Assembly: GCA_030603035.1 (NCBI GenBank)
Contig: JAUVYQ010000067.1
Location: 1-14,282, forward strand
Direction of reading: 5' to 3'
Length of the DNA stretch: 14,282 nt
From: Phycisphaerae bacterium
Lineage (GTDB): Bacteria; Planctomycetota; Phycisphaerae; Sedimentisphaerales; SG8-4
The notes under the pieces are model-generated. The model was not told where the DNA came from, searched no databases, and worked only from the letters and a program-made list of their open reading frames with translations. The position numbers were made by a program, and so were the translations under genes. Shown here one piece after another: positions 1 to 6,956 of the stretch (positions are counted from its first letter, which is position 1; each line of letters starts with the position of its first letter).

Positions 1-1
1 A

Positions 2-1216
2 TTAGAGGATGCATCACGCAACGGGGTCTGGTTTGACGGCTCCTCGGTCGAAGGCTTTGCCCGAATACAGGAGAGCGATTTGTTTTTGAAGCCGGATATG
101 GCAACTTACGCCGTTGTGCCCTGGCTGACCGAAGACGGCAAGACTGCAAGACTGATATGCGATATCTACCGCTCAGACGGCAAACCTTTTGAAGGAGACC
201 CCAGATTCATTCTTAAACAAGCAGCTGCCGAAGCGGCAAAAGAAGGGTTTGAATATAACGTCGGGCCTGAGCCGGAATTCTATTTGTTCAGAGCTGATGA
301 TGAAAACAGAACATCGCCTATAGATTACGGCAGCTATTTTGACCTTTCTTCTCACGAAGGATACAAGGCCATAAAAAAGATAATAGGTGCGCTTGAGAAT
401 TTTGGAATTAAGGTTGAAACGTCTCATCACGAGGTCGGCTTCGGCCAATACGAAATAGATTTTAATTACGGCCAATGTCTGGACATAGCCGACAAGGTTC
501 TTACGCTGAAATATTGTGCGAAAAGAATTGCCCAAATGCATAATTTGCACGCTACCTTTATGGCTAAGCCCGTTATGGGCAAGCCCGGCTCCGGAATGCA
601 TATTCATCAGAGTCTATTTGGCGTTCAAGAAAAGACAAATGCCTTTTACGACGAAAACCAGAAATATAATTTGTCGAAAATCGCTTATAATTTTATCGCC
701 GGCCAGATAAAACATATCAATGCGATGTGTGCGATTCTTTGTCCGACTGTGAATTCATATAAGAGATTGGTTTCCGGGTTCGAGGCGCCTGTTTACATTA
801 CCTGGGCTGCTATGAACCGCTCGGCCCTTCTGAGAGTGCCCAAATGGTTTAAGGCAAAGAACGAGGCTGCGAGAATCGAGCTAAGATGTCCCGACCCGAG
901 CTGCAACCCGTATCTGGCATTTGCCGTTATGTTAAAAGCAGGCCTGGATGGGATTAAAAATAACCTGGAGCCGCCCGAGCCGGTCGAAGAAAATATATAT
1001 ACCCTCGATGATGAAAGTCTGGCTAATAAAAACATTGATGTTCTGCCAACGTCATTGTGGGAAGCCCTGGGCGAGTTGAAAAAAGACAAGCTTATGCAGG
1101 ATGTTCTCGGTGAGCATTTGTTTGAAAGATACATCGACGTGAAGACAAAAGAGTGGGACGAGTTCAAAAAGCAGGTTACCACCTGGGAAATCGATACGTA
1201 TTTAGACATTTTCTAA
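2..1216 (+). CDS. glnA: Glutamine synthetase, type I (5' end missing)
   Basis: Makes glutamine from glutamate, ammonia and ATP in the cytoplasm, the main entry point for ammonium. The reading frame is open from base 2, and the residues before base 80 (GVWFDGSSVEGF) are classic glutamine synthetase N-terminal sequence. The TTG at 80 is therefore not the start, and the gene begins outside the window; about 404 codons are visible and roughly 40 appear to be missing. Family motifs in order: GPEPEF (near 263), HHEVGFGQYEIDF (424-462), the ATP-binding KPGSGMHIHQS (near 580-610), NSYKRLVSGFEAPVY and NRSALLRVP (750-840), and RIELRCPDPSCNPYLAF (near 875-925). The tail NIYTLDDESL...NIDVLPTSL resembles the shorter GSI-alpha type more than the adenylylated GSI-beta type, so feedback control rather than adenylylation is likely (inference). 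No intrinsic terminator is visible after the TAA. Confidence 0.95.
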   Translation, partial: LEDASRNGVWFDGSSVEGFARIQESDLFLKPDMATYAVVPWLTEDGKTARLICDIYRSDGKPFEGDPRFILKQAAAEAAKEGFEYNVGPEPEFYLFRADDENRTSPIDYGSYFDLSSHEGYKAIKKIIGALENFGIKVETSHHEVGFGQYEIDFNYGQCLDIADKVLTLKYCAKRIAQMHNLHATFMAKPVMGKPGSGMHIHQSLFGVQEKTNAFYDENQKYNLSKIAYNFIAGQIKHINAMCAILCPTVNSYKRLVSGFEAPVYITWAAMNRSALLRVPKWFKAKNEAARIELRCPDPSCNPYLAFAVMLKAGLDGIKNNLEPPEPVEENIYTLDDESLANKNIDVLPTSLWEALGELKKDKLMQDVLGEHLFERYIDVKTKEWDEFKKQVTTWEIDTYLDIF

Positions 1217-1250
1217 ACTTCTCGGCTGGCTTTTCTAAAACAGTATGAAT

Positions 1251-1537
1251 TAATAACTCAAACTGACCGTTTTTTGTTGTCATTCTTTCGCTGCGCTCGA
1301 AGACAGGTCTGAGCCGAAGGCGAAGCATCTGGCCTTAACAGCAGAGATTCGTCCTTCGTAGTAGTACTACGGAGAATGGAATGGCATTTCATCGTGGGCC
1401 GGATTCTTCGCTTCACTTCGTTGCGCTCAGAATGACAAGGTTATGTGTTGCGCTCAGAATGACAAACTACTATATGTACTTATAAATAAAAGAATTACGA
1501 CTATTGATGCCATCGAGTCGGTCAGTTTGAGTAATAA
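1251..1537. mobile_element. MITE-like element with terminal inverted repeats and direct-repeat flanks
   Basis: This fills most of the 334-base gene-free spacer between the glutamine synthetase gene and miaA. A perfect 13-base inverted repeat, CTCAAACTGACCG at 1257-1269 and CGGTCAGTTTGAG at 1519-1531, is bordered on both sides by TAATAA (1251-1256 and 1532-1537), as expected for a target-site duplication. The 275-base interior has no credible gene. It is rich in the dispersed GTCATTCTGAGCG-type repeat, with an outward-facing copy near each end. The layout fits a non-autonomous element moved by a transposase elsewhere. Alternatively it is a large hairpin-forming repeat, and the TAATAA flanks may be chance in AT-rich sequence. 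Confidence 0.55.
1278..1464. repeat. Cluster of GTCATTCTGAGCG-type dispersed repeats
   Basis: Several diverged copies of the same motif lie here. TGTCATTCTTTCGCTGCGC begins at 1278, an inverted copy ends in TTGCGCTCAGAATGACA at 1421-1437, and a short third copy TTGCGCTCAGAATGACA ends at 1464. Between them is a small perfect palindrome, CGTAGTAGTACTACG, near 1357-1371. A cleaner copy of the motif is found at 6896-6922 before the phosphofructokinase gene. Repeats of this kind recur in many environmental bacterial genomes; their function is unknown. Confidence 0.7.
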
Positions 1538-1552
1538 TCGATAATCAATAAT
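1532..1552 (+). repeat. Heptamer tract at the miaA start codon
   Basis: Three 7-base units, TAATAAT, CGATAAT and CAATAAT, run directly into the miaA ATG; the last unit supplies its A and T. No Shine-Dalgarno sequence is visible upstream, so the tract may form the AU-rich initiation region. Its first six bases double as the right-hand direct repeat of the MITE-like element. Confidence 0.5.
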
Positions 1553-2510
1553 GAAGCAGCATATTTTAATTCTGGGCGTTACCGCATCGGGCAAAGGGCG
1601 ATTGGTCTTTGGTCTGGCGGAAAGCCTGGACGCTGAAATCATCAGCATTGACTCTATGAAGGTCTATCGGCGAATGGATATCGGCACCGCCAAGCCGCCC
1701 AAAGAGGCCCGCGCTGCGATAAAATATCACTTAATCGACGTAGTTGAGCCGAGCGAATCCTTCAGCGTCGGCACTTTTCTCGAGCTGGCTTACGAGGCAA
1801 TGGAGGAGATAAAGCGCCGCAATAAGCCGGTCATCGCGGTCGGCGGCACCGCTCTGTACATAAAGGCCCTGCTGTATGGCCTCTTTGAGGGACCAGGAAC
1901 TGATGAGCAGATACGCGCTGAATTGCGAGCACGAGCAGAAGCCGAAGGGCTGGAACAACTCTACCGCGAATTAGCGAAAATCGACCCGGCAGCCGCCGAG
2001 CACATCAACCACAACGATGCTAAACGCATCATCCGCGCCCTGGAGGTTTATAAACTTACCGGCAAGCCCATATCAAGTCTCCAGAAGCAATGGGATACGA
2101 TAGACGAGGGACGAGGGACGATAAACGAGGGACGAAGGACGAAGCAGAACTGGACTATAATCGGCCTGCAAAGGGGAAAAAGCGACGCCAACAGGCGGAT
2201 AAACAAAAGGGCAAAAAAGATGATTGCCGCCGGGCTTGTCGATGAGGTCAAATCCCTGGTGGCTGAAGACAAACCTTTAAGCAAACAGGCCCGATATGCG
2301 ATTGGCTACGCCGAGATAATCGAACATCTAAACGGGAAAATGAGTTTGGAAGACGCAACCGAACTGATAAAGAAGAACACCCGCCGATTGGCAAAGAACC
2401 AGCGGACCTGGTTCAGGATCTTCCAAAACGTTAACTGGCTCGATATCGAGCCAGAAGAGCCAGCCGAAAAAATCTTTAGCCGCACAAAAACATTGCTGCG
2501 TATCTCATAA
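1551..2510 (+). CDS. miaA: tRNA dimethylallyltransferase
   Basis: Transfers the dimethylallyl group from dimethylallyl pyrophosphate to N6 of adenosine 37 in tRNAs that read codons starting with U, the first step to (ms2)i6A. At 319 aa it is near the usual 300-315. Motifs: P-loop GVTASGKG at residues 9-16, IISIDSMKVYRRMDIGTAKP (31-50), GGTALYIKALLYG (about 98-110), RIIRALEVYKLTGKPIS (about 158-174), and the C-terminal RRLAKNQRTWFR. Two oddities stand out. The residue after the P-loop lysine is Gly, not the usual Ser/Thr. Residues 185-198 (DEGRGTI NEGRRTK) are encoded by a heptanucleotide repeat tract and look inserted between the LTGKPIS helix and the IIGLQR strand. The start is fixed by the P-loop only 9 residues in. 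It converges with the minus-strand gene ending at 2566. Confidence 0.95.
   Translation: MKQHILILGVTASGKGRLVFGLAESLDAEIISIDSMKVYRRMDIGTAKPPKEARAAIKYHLIDVVEPSESFSVGTFLELAYEAMEEIKRRNKPVIAVGGTALYIKALLYGLFEGPGTDEQIRAELRARAEAEGLEQLYRELAKIDPAAAEHINHNDAKRIIRALEVYKLTGKPISSLQKQWDTIDEGRGTINEGRRTKQNWTIIGLQRGKSDANRRINKRAKKMIAAGLVDEVKSLVAEDKPLSKQARYAIGYAEIIEHLNGKMSLEDATELIKKNTRRLAKNQRTWFRIFQNVNWLDIEPEEPAEKIFSRTKTLLRIS
2096..2144 (+). repeat. In-frame heptamer tract within miaA
   Basis: Seven consecutive 7-base units: TACGATA, GACGAGG twice, GACGATA, AACGAGG, GACGAAG twice. Three units equal seven codons, so the protein shows the heptapeptide repeat DEGRGTI/NEGRRTK. The same GACGANN family recurs in mfd (8759-8800) and after acpS (14116-14143), which argues for a dispersed repeat rather than native miaA sequence. 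Confidence 0.85.
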
Positions 2511-2565
2511 AGGGTAGAGGGACACGTTGGATTCTATGGCGTAAACGTAAACTCTCTTAAGCAGG

Positions 2566-3510
2566 TCAGGCGGCTTCGATTTCCGGGACGAAGACGTCGA
2601 AGGTTGGGCCGAACTGCCGAAAGTAGCATAGAGAATAAGCCCGTTTGAAAACAAGCAGCGGCAACATCAGGACGGTGCCGATATACGGTATTGCGAGAAT
2701 GCAGGCGGCGCAGCAGCAGGTTATGCACATTGCGGCAAAGACAATTGCGCTAATAGCCATTGTTATGACAATCTGGAAAAGTATGTAAAGGGTAAACCTG
2801 CCCTTGTTGCTTGTGAGCAGTGTCCAAAATTCGCGCCAGGCATCGGTGCAGGTGTAGGCGCGGAGGTACATAATCGGCACGACGAAGTCCATTGTGAATT
2901 TCATAAGTAGTGCGAAGGCGATTGCTACAGGTACTATAATAAGAAGCGAAAACAATATTAGGGCTATTATTGCGGGCGCGCCTATGTGTGCGTGGCTCCT
3001 GGTCAAGAGGATAATGAACAGAACTATCACGCCGATGAGTAGAACAAAGAAAACGAAAGATATAATGCCTACCACGATTCGGAAGAGAAAGAGACTGTTG
3101 GCCTGGTATCGATATTTGTGCCAGGGGACTTTGACTTCGGCTTTGTTCAGGGCGACGCAGTGAAGGAACATAAATCGGCCTCGGCTGCTAAACCAGGTAA
3201 TAAGAACACCTATTGCTATTATTAACACAGCGACCGCTATGACTGAGGGAATAATCCAGTGCAAGTTATCCAGGACGAAGTCTTTTGCGTGGTCGAGTTG
3301 AGGACCTGATTGGTCAAACCCGTTGCCAAAACTGAAGTTTGGTCCGCCACCTCCACCTCCACCTCCGCTTCCCAGGTATGCCAGCCAGGCACAGAAGCCG
3401 ATGACGAACCATTTGCCGATGTCGAAGGGTCTGAAAAGGATGAGCTTTACTCTTTCGAGGGCGGGGCTGATGGGGTCGATTACACTTATACGGGGTTGTT
3501 GCGGTGTCAT
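2566..3510 (-). CDS. Polytopic membrane protein, function unknown
   Basis: A 314-residue integral membrane protein of unknown role. A short N-terminal cytoplasmic part leads to RPFDIGKWFVIGF, then the first membrane segment (about residues 30-48). An eight-glycine run follows (SGGGGGGGGP, encoded by a GGAGGT-type simple repeat at about 3346-3370). Further long hydrophobic segments lie near 85-110, 145-172, 178-205 and 240-285. The last holds a cysteine cluster (CITCCCAAC). The opening ALERVKLILFRPFDIGKWF pattern recurs in uncharacterised multi-pass proteins of environmental bacteria; I cannot assign a named family with confidence. Its ATG overlaps the stop of the upstream DUF2752 gene by 4 bases (ATGA), so the two are probably co-translated. 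Confidence 0.85.
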   Translation of the reverse strand: MTPQQPRISVIDPISPALERVKLILFRPFDIGKWFVIGFCAWLAYLGSGGGGGGGGPNFSFGNGFDQSGPQLDHAKDFVLDNLHWIIPSVIAVAVLIIAIGVLITWFSSRGRFMFLHCVALNKAEVKVPWHKYRYQANSLFLFRIVVGIISFVFFVLLIGVIVLFIILLTRSHAHIGAPAIIALILFSLLIIVPVAIAFALLMKFTMDFVVPIMYLRAYTCTDAWREFWTLLTSNKGRFTLYILFQIVITMAISAIVFAAMCITCCCAACILAIPYIGTVLMLPLLVFKRAYSLCYFRQFGPTFDVFVPEIEAA

Positions 3511-3932
3511 AAGATAAGTCCTCCGAGATAAACGAGCCAGTTAACAAAAATCAATATCGAAATTGTTACGGCTAAAGTTAAGTTTATTTTTATTATTTTT
3601 CTGCTCATTTTTTGGGGGTGAATGATTAAGGCATAGATTCTATATGGAAGCTGGAAACAAATCAAGGCAAAAATCGGCAGGCCGAGGAGATAAAAATTTA
3701 CGGCCTGTCGGAAGTTGCCGTGTGCGAGTGAGCAGAGGGAGCGTGTCAGGCCGCAGAGTGCGCATTTTATGCCGAGGGTGTGGTATAAGAAGCAGCGCAG
3801 AGGCCATTTGAATCCGAAGAGGTAGAGCTCGGCCTCATTGACCCGGAAGAGCAATGAGGCGGTCAGGATGACGACGCAGAGGACGAGTATTATTATATGA
3901 TGCACTTTTTGGCGCTCCTGCTTTTCTTTCAC
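3507..3932 (-). CDS. DUF2752 family membrane protein
   Basis: A 141-residue membrane protein. The family signature is clear: the CFLYHTLGIKCALCGLTRSL region (residues 47-66), with the paired cysteines Cys57 and Cys60 followed by GLTR, then HGNFRQAVNFYLLGLP. Hydrophobic segments lie near residues 12-29, 79-101 and 118-138. The family's function is not established. The gene is first in a two-gene minus-strand unit, and its TGA overlaps the ATG of the next gene. The sequence just upstream is dense with small repeats, so its promoter cannot be read with confidence. Confidence 0.88.
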   Translation of the reverse strand: MKEKQERQKVHHIIILVLCVVILTASLLFRVNEAELYLFGFKWPLRCFLYHTLGIKCALCGLTRSLCSLAHGNFRQAVNFYLLGLPIFALICFQLPYRIYALIIHPQKMSRKIIKINLTLAVTISILIFVNWLVYLGGLIL

Positions 3933-3945
3933 CGCCGAGCTCGCA

Positions 3946-3976
3946 GTCCTTGGGACTCCGCCGTAAGGCGTCCCCG
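3946..3976. repeat. Small palindromic repeat sharing a 14-base core with mfd
   Basis: GTCCTTGGGACTCC at 3946-3959 continues into GCCGTAAGGCGTCCC and can fold as GGGAC..GCC/GGC-GTCCC. The identical 14 bases occur inside mfd at 11525-11538, again beside a TTACGG/CCGTAA-type loop. It is probably a dispersed element. Confidence 0.5.
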
Positions 3977-4011
3977 AGTGGACTTCCGGAGGGTCCGCAG
4001 AGTTTAATCTA

Positions 4012-4071
4012 TAGTTTTTAGTTTTGAATTTTATATCTAATTTTTTCTCGGCGTTCTCAGCGTTCTCTGCG
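4012..4071. repeat. Heptamer and nonamer tandem repeats upstream of the DUF2752 gene
   Basis: Two adjoining tandem tracts. The first is TAGTTTT twice plus GAATTTT (4012-4032, period 7). The second is TTCTCGGCG, TTCTCAGCG and TTCTCTGCG (4045-4071, period 9). Together with the palindrome at 3946-3976 they occupy most of the 158-base spacer between the DUF2752 gene and the downstream end of the next minus-strand gene. No other gene is seen there. Confidence 0.7.
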
Positions 4072-4090
4072 TTTAGTTCTTTGGCCCGAT

Positions 4091-4372
4091 TTACGTTTGC
4101 GGTTTTTGTTCTTGCTGTTTGAGCTTACACAGTTCCTTTTGAATGGGCCAGTCGGCGAAGGCGAGGATAAAGGGCACAATTATGTTCGCTATCGGCACGA
4201 GCATTAACAGGCCAAGCGCCCAGCTGTAGCCTGCCCTGGAAAAGATTTTGCAGAAAGCCCATGTCATTAAAGCGGTCACTATCAAGATAACCAAAATCAT
4301 GAACAGCATAAAGAGTACTCCGAGCACGGTGACCCCCTTCGGGACTTGTTGGATATGTACAAGAGGTTCCAT
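4091..4372 (-). CDS. Small two-segment membrane protein, function unknown
   Basis: A 93-residue protein with two hydrophobic segments, near residues 13-38 and 50-70. The conserved-looking stretch AGYSWALGLLMLVPIAN...AFADWPIQKE recurs in small unnamed bacterial membrane proteins. The frame is open further upstream, to an ATG at 4456 (121 aa). I prefer the ATG at 4372 because AAAGGG lies 6 bases before it on the minus strand (4379-4384). The longer version would add another hydrophobic N-terminal stretch and has no comparable ribosome site. The tail is polar and Gln/Lys-rich (KLKQQEQKPQT). The gene is divergent from transketolase. Confidence 0.7.
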   Translation of the reverse strand: MEPLVHIQQVPKGVTVLGVLFMLFMILVILIVTALMTWAFCKIFSRAGYSWALGLLMLVPIANIIVPFILAFADWPIQKELCKLKQQEQKPQT

Positions 4373-4811
4373 ATTTTTCCCTTTCGATTGGTTTAAAATT
4401 AAGTTAATCAGCAGCGTTGCTGCGAATATCAAGTGCATAGTATAACGAATGGGCATTTGCTTACAAGGGAAATTTGGCTATAAATTTTGGCGGGTGTCAA
4501 TGTTACTATACAGCAAAGCTGTATGTTACCTGCCTGCTTGTAAAACCAAACGGGGTTAGTTCGCCTTTTTGTTTTTTGGCCTGCTTTTTGCGTTCCTTTG
4601 TGAGCGTTTCTTTTTGCTCCTGGCTCTTGGCGCATAGGGGATTGCGTCGTCGTGCCGACGACGGCTAAACAAGATGCTGCTGGAAAATCCGACCACACGC
4701 GTTTCCGGGAAATGATAAAAAACTTGCGAAAGTGGATGGTGGTTGCTATCTTATTCAGTTCGTTTTGACGGCAAAATTGTATTGTAAAGGTTTGATTACG
4801 GGAAATTCTCA
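4373..4811. other. Divergent intergenic region before transketolase
   Basis: 439 bases with no supported gene. It should hold promoters for both flanking genes, but no convincing -35/-10 pair was found. Two perfect hairpins are visible: ATACAGC/GCTGTAT with an AAA loop (4508-4524) and CGTCGTCG/CGACGACG with a TGC loop (4645-4663). A T-rich tract on the plus strand covers about 4560-4620, ending in two heptamer-like units, TCCTGGC and TCTTGGC (4618-4631). Transketolase has only a weak GGGAA (4800-4804) ahead of its ATG. Confidence 0.6.
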
Positions 4812-6845
4812 ATGGGTGCATCTGTAAAAAATCCAGGTCTGTCCGAACTTGATGAGCTTTGTGTCCAAACGATTCGGTTTCTGTCAGTGGAAAGTGTGCA
4901 GAAGGCGAAATCGGGGCATCCGGGTATGCCGATGGGGATGGCGCCGGCGGCGTACGTGCTCTGGACCAGACATATAAAGTATAACCCGGCTAATCCGAGA
5001 TGGCACAACAGGGACCGATTTGTTCTTTCGGCAGGTCACGGCAGTATGCTGCTGTATTCGCTGTTGTATTTGACCGGTTATGATTTGAGTCTGGATGAAT
5101 TGAAGCACTTTCGGCAGTGGGACAGCAAGACGCCGGGACATCCGGAATATAACCCGGAGCGCGGCGTTGAAGTTACGACCGGGCCTTTAGGGCAGGGGAT
5201 TTCCAATGCGGTCGGAATGGCAATAGCCGAGAAGTATCTGGCCGGCTATTTCAATCGGGATGGTTTTGGCATCATCGATTATAAAGTCTATGTCATTGCC
5301 AGCGATGGTGATTTAGAAGAAGGCGTTGCCTCGGAGGCCAGCTCATTGGCGGGACATCTGGGCCTGGATAACCTTATTGTTGTTTACGATGACAATCATA
5401 TCTCCATTGATGGTAACACTGACCTTGCATTTACGGAAGACAGGGCGAAGCGTTATGGAGCATACGGCTGGAACGTGCAGGAAGTTGAGGGTGACGGCAA
5501 TGATATGGCTGCCTTTGAAAAGGCGCTGGAGAATGCAAAGCGGGAGAAGCAGCGGCCGACGCTGATAAAGCTTCGCACGCATATCGCTTTCGGCAGTCCG
5601 AACAAGCAGGACACGGCTGAAGCGCACGGCGCTGCTCTGGGTGATGATGAAATCAGGTTGATTAAGGAAAGATTCGGCTGGGACCCTGATAAAAGTTTCG
5701 TTGTGCCGGATGAGGTGCTGGCTCATATGCGACAGGCGGTAGAGAAGGGCAAAGAGGCGGAGAAGGTGTGGAACAAGGTGTTTGAGGATTATGCCAAAGC
5801 GTATCCGGAGCTTGCTCAGCAATTCCGTGATGCAGCGGCGGGGAAACTTGGTGTGAATCTCGATGATATTCTGCCGAAGTTTGACCCCGCCCCTCATAGG
5901 GGCGGGGCTATTGCGACGCGCAAGGCCTCTGGGAAGGCGCTGGATGCGGTGATGCCAAAACTGCCGCTGGTTCTGGGCGGCTCGGCGGATTTGACTCCTT
6001 CGAACAATACGCGGTTTGCGGGGGCAAAGGATTTCCAGAAGGATTCGCGGGACGGCAGGTATATACATTACGGGGTCAGGGAGCATGCGATGGGGGCGAT
6101 AATGAACGGGATTTCAGTGAGCGGTCTGGTGCGGGCGTATGGCGGGACGTTTCTGGTCTTCTCTGATTATATGCGGGGAGCGATTCGGGTGGCGGCTTTA
6201 TCGAAATATCCGACCATATTTGTGTTCACTCACGACAGCGTAGGTATCGGCGAGGATGGGCCTACGCATCAGCCGGTAGAGCAGATTGCGGCTTTGCGGG
6301 CGATGCCGAATTTAATGGTGATTCGTCCGGCTGATGCCAACGAAACAGTGCAGGCGTGGAAATTTGCACTGGAGCATCGAGATGGGCCGGTGGCTTTACT
6401 TCTTACCCGCCAGGGATTACCTGTTATCGACCAGAACAAATACGGTTCTGCGGCGAATTTGAGCCAGGGTGCTTATGTTCTTCTCGGCGCGGACAAGCCG
6501 GGTGTATTGCTTTTAGCGACCGGCTCGGAAGTTTCTATTGCTCTGGACGCCGCAGAAAAACTGGCGGCTGAAGGAATTAGTGCGCAGGTTGTTAGTATGC
6601 CCTGCTGGGGGCTGTTTGAAAAACAGAGTAAAGAGTACCGGGACTCTGTTCTTCCGCCCAGTGTTAAGGCGAGAGTCGGCATTGAAGCCGGCGTCGAACA
6701 GGGCTGGAGTAAGTGGCTGGGCGATAAAGGTGTCTTTATCGGGATGTCGTCATTCGGCGCCTCTGCGCCGGGGAAGGTCTGCTTCGAGAAGTTCGGCATT
6801 ACAGTCGAGAAGACAATCGAAGCTGCGAAAAAAGCGATGAGTTGA
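4812..6845 (+). CDS. tkt: Transketolase
   Basis: A thiamine-diphosphate enzyme that moves two-carbon units between sugar phosphates in the non-oxidative pentose phosphate pathway. Its 677 aa are slightly over the typical 660-670. N-terminal half: GHPG with catalytic-type His36, [32 protein letters not shown], and the cofactor/metal motif [13 protein letters not shown] (about 164-176) followed by DDNHISIDG. Middle: ATRKASG, then [13 protein letters not shown]-terminal half: [14 protein letters not shown] with catalytic Glu424, [26 protein letters not shown], and the C-terminal domain ending [22 protein letters not shown]-rich palindrome encodes residues 359-365 (PAPHRGG) just before ATRKASG, where family members usually have a shorter link. 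It is followed by the phosphofructokinase gene on the same strand, a sensible sugar-phosphate pairing. Confidence 0.97.
   Translation: MGASVKNPGLSELDELCVQTIRFLSVESVQKAKSGHPGMPMGMAPAAYVLWTRHIKYNPANPRWHNRDRFVLSAGHGSMLLYSLLYLTGYDLSLDELKHFRQWDSKTPGHPEYNPERGVEVTTGPLGQGISNAVGMAIAEKYLAGYFNRDGFGIIDYKVYVIASDGDLEEGVASEASSLAGHLGLDNLIVVYDDNHISIDGNTDLAFTEDRAKRYGAYGWNVQEVEGDGNDMAAFEKALENAKREKQRPTLIKLRTHIAFGSPNKQDTAEAHGAALGDDEIRLIKERFGWDPDKSFVVPDEVLAHMRQAVEKGKEAEKVWNKVFEDYAKAYPELAQQFRDAAAGKLGVNLDDILPKFDPAPHRGGAIATRKASGKALDAVMPKLPLVLGGSADLTPSNNTRFAGAKDFQKDSRDGRYIHYGVREHAMGAIMNGISVSGLVRAYGGTFLVFSDYMRGAIRVAALSKYPTIFVFTHDSVGIGEDGPTHQPVEQIAALRAMPNLMVIRPADANETVQAWKFALEHRDGPVALLLTRQGLPVIDQNKYGSAANLSQGAYVLLGADKPGVLLLATGSEVSIALDAAEKLAAEGISAQVVSMPCWGLFEKQSKEYRDSVLPPSVKARVGIEAGVEQGWSKWLGDKGVFIGMSSFGASAPGKVCFEKFGITVEKTIEAAKKAMS
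5885..5907. repeat. GC-rich palindrome in frame within tkt
   Basis: Perfect 10-base arms, CCCCGCCCCT (5885-5894) and AGGGGCGGGG (5898-5907), with a CAT loop. It encodes PAPHRGG in the linker between the first and second transketolase domains. The 11-base core CCCCGCCCCTC is shared with the palindrome in the isomerase gene (13397-13407), suggesting one repeat family. Confidence 0.75.
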
Positions 6846-6862
6846 TAGGACTTTAAAGTACC

Positions 6863-6936
6863 TAACAAAATCCTATATGTCACCTAAAATAATGAGATTC
6901 TTCGCTTCGCTCAGAATGACATTTTGTGTTTTGTTA
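6863..6936. repeat. Inverted-repeat element around a GTCATTCTGAGCG motif, upstream of pfkA
   Basis: A nested inverted repeat. TAACAAAA (6863-6870) pairs with TTTTGTTA (6929-6936). ATGTCA (6877-6882) pairs with TGACAT (6917-6922), with equal 6-base gaps between the paired blocks. Aligning the two 20-base arms gives 16 matches. The centre is a clean copy of the dispersed motif GATTCTTCGCTTCGCTCAG (from 6896). It occupies most of the tkt-pfkA spacer and could fold in RNA just ahead of the pfkA ribosome site. Confidence 0.6.
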
Positions 6937-6956
6937 AGCAAAAAGGACAGAATATT

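Noticed and set aside
4765..4793. TTGACG considered as a -35 box for tkt
   Set aside because: No acceptable -10 hexamer at 16-18 bases spacing.
5343..6086. Long antisense frame inside tkt (247 codons)
   Set aside because: Opposite conserved transketolase motifs, rich in Arg/Pro/Ile as expected for a shadow frame, with no recognisable domain.
6846..6876. ATAGGA/TCCTAT inverted pair considered as a tkt terminator
   Set aside because: Only 6 bases per arm with a 20-base loop and no T run.
6924..6956. Upstream in-frame alternative start for pfkA
   Set aside because: The extra residues come from the edge of the inverted-repeat element, while the ATG at 6957 has AAAAGGAC before it and matches family starts.
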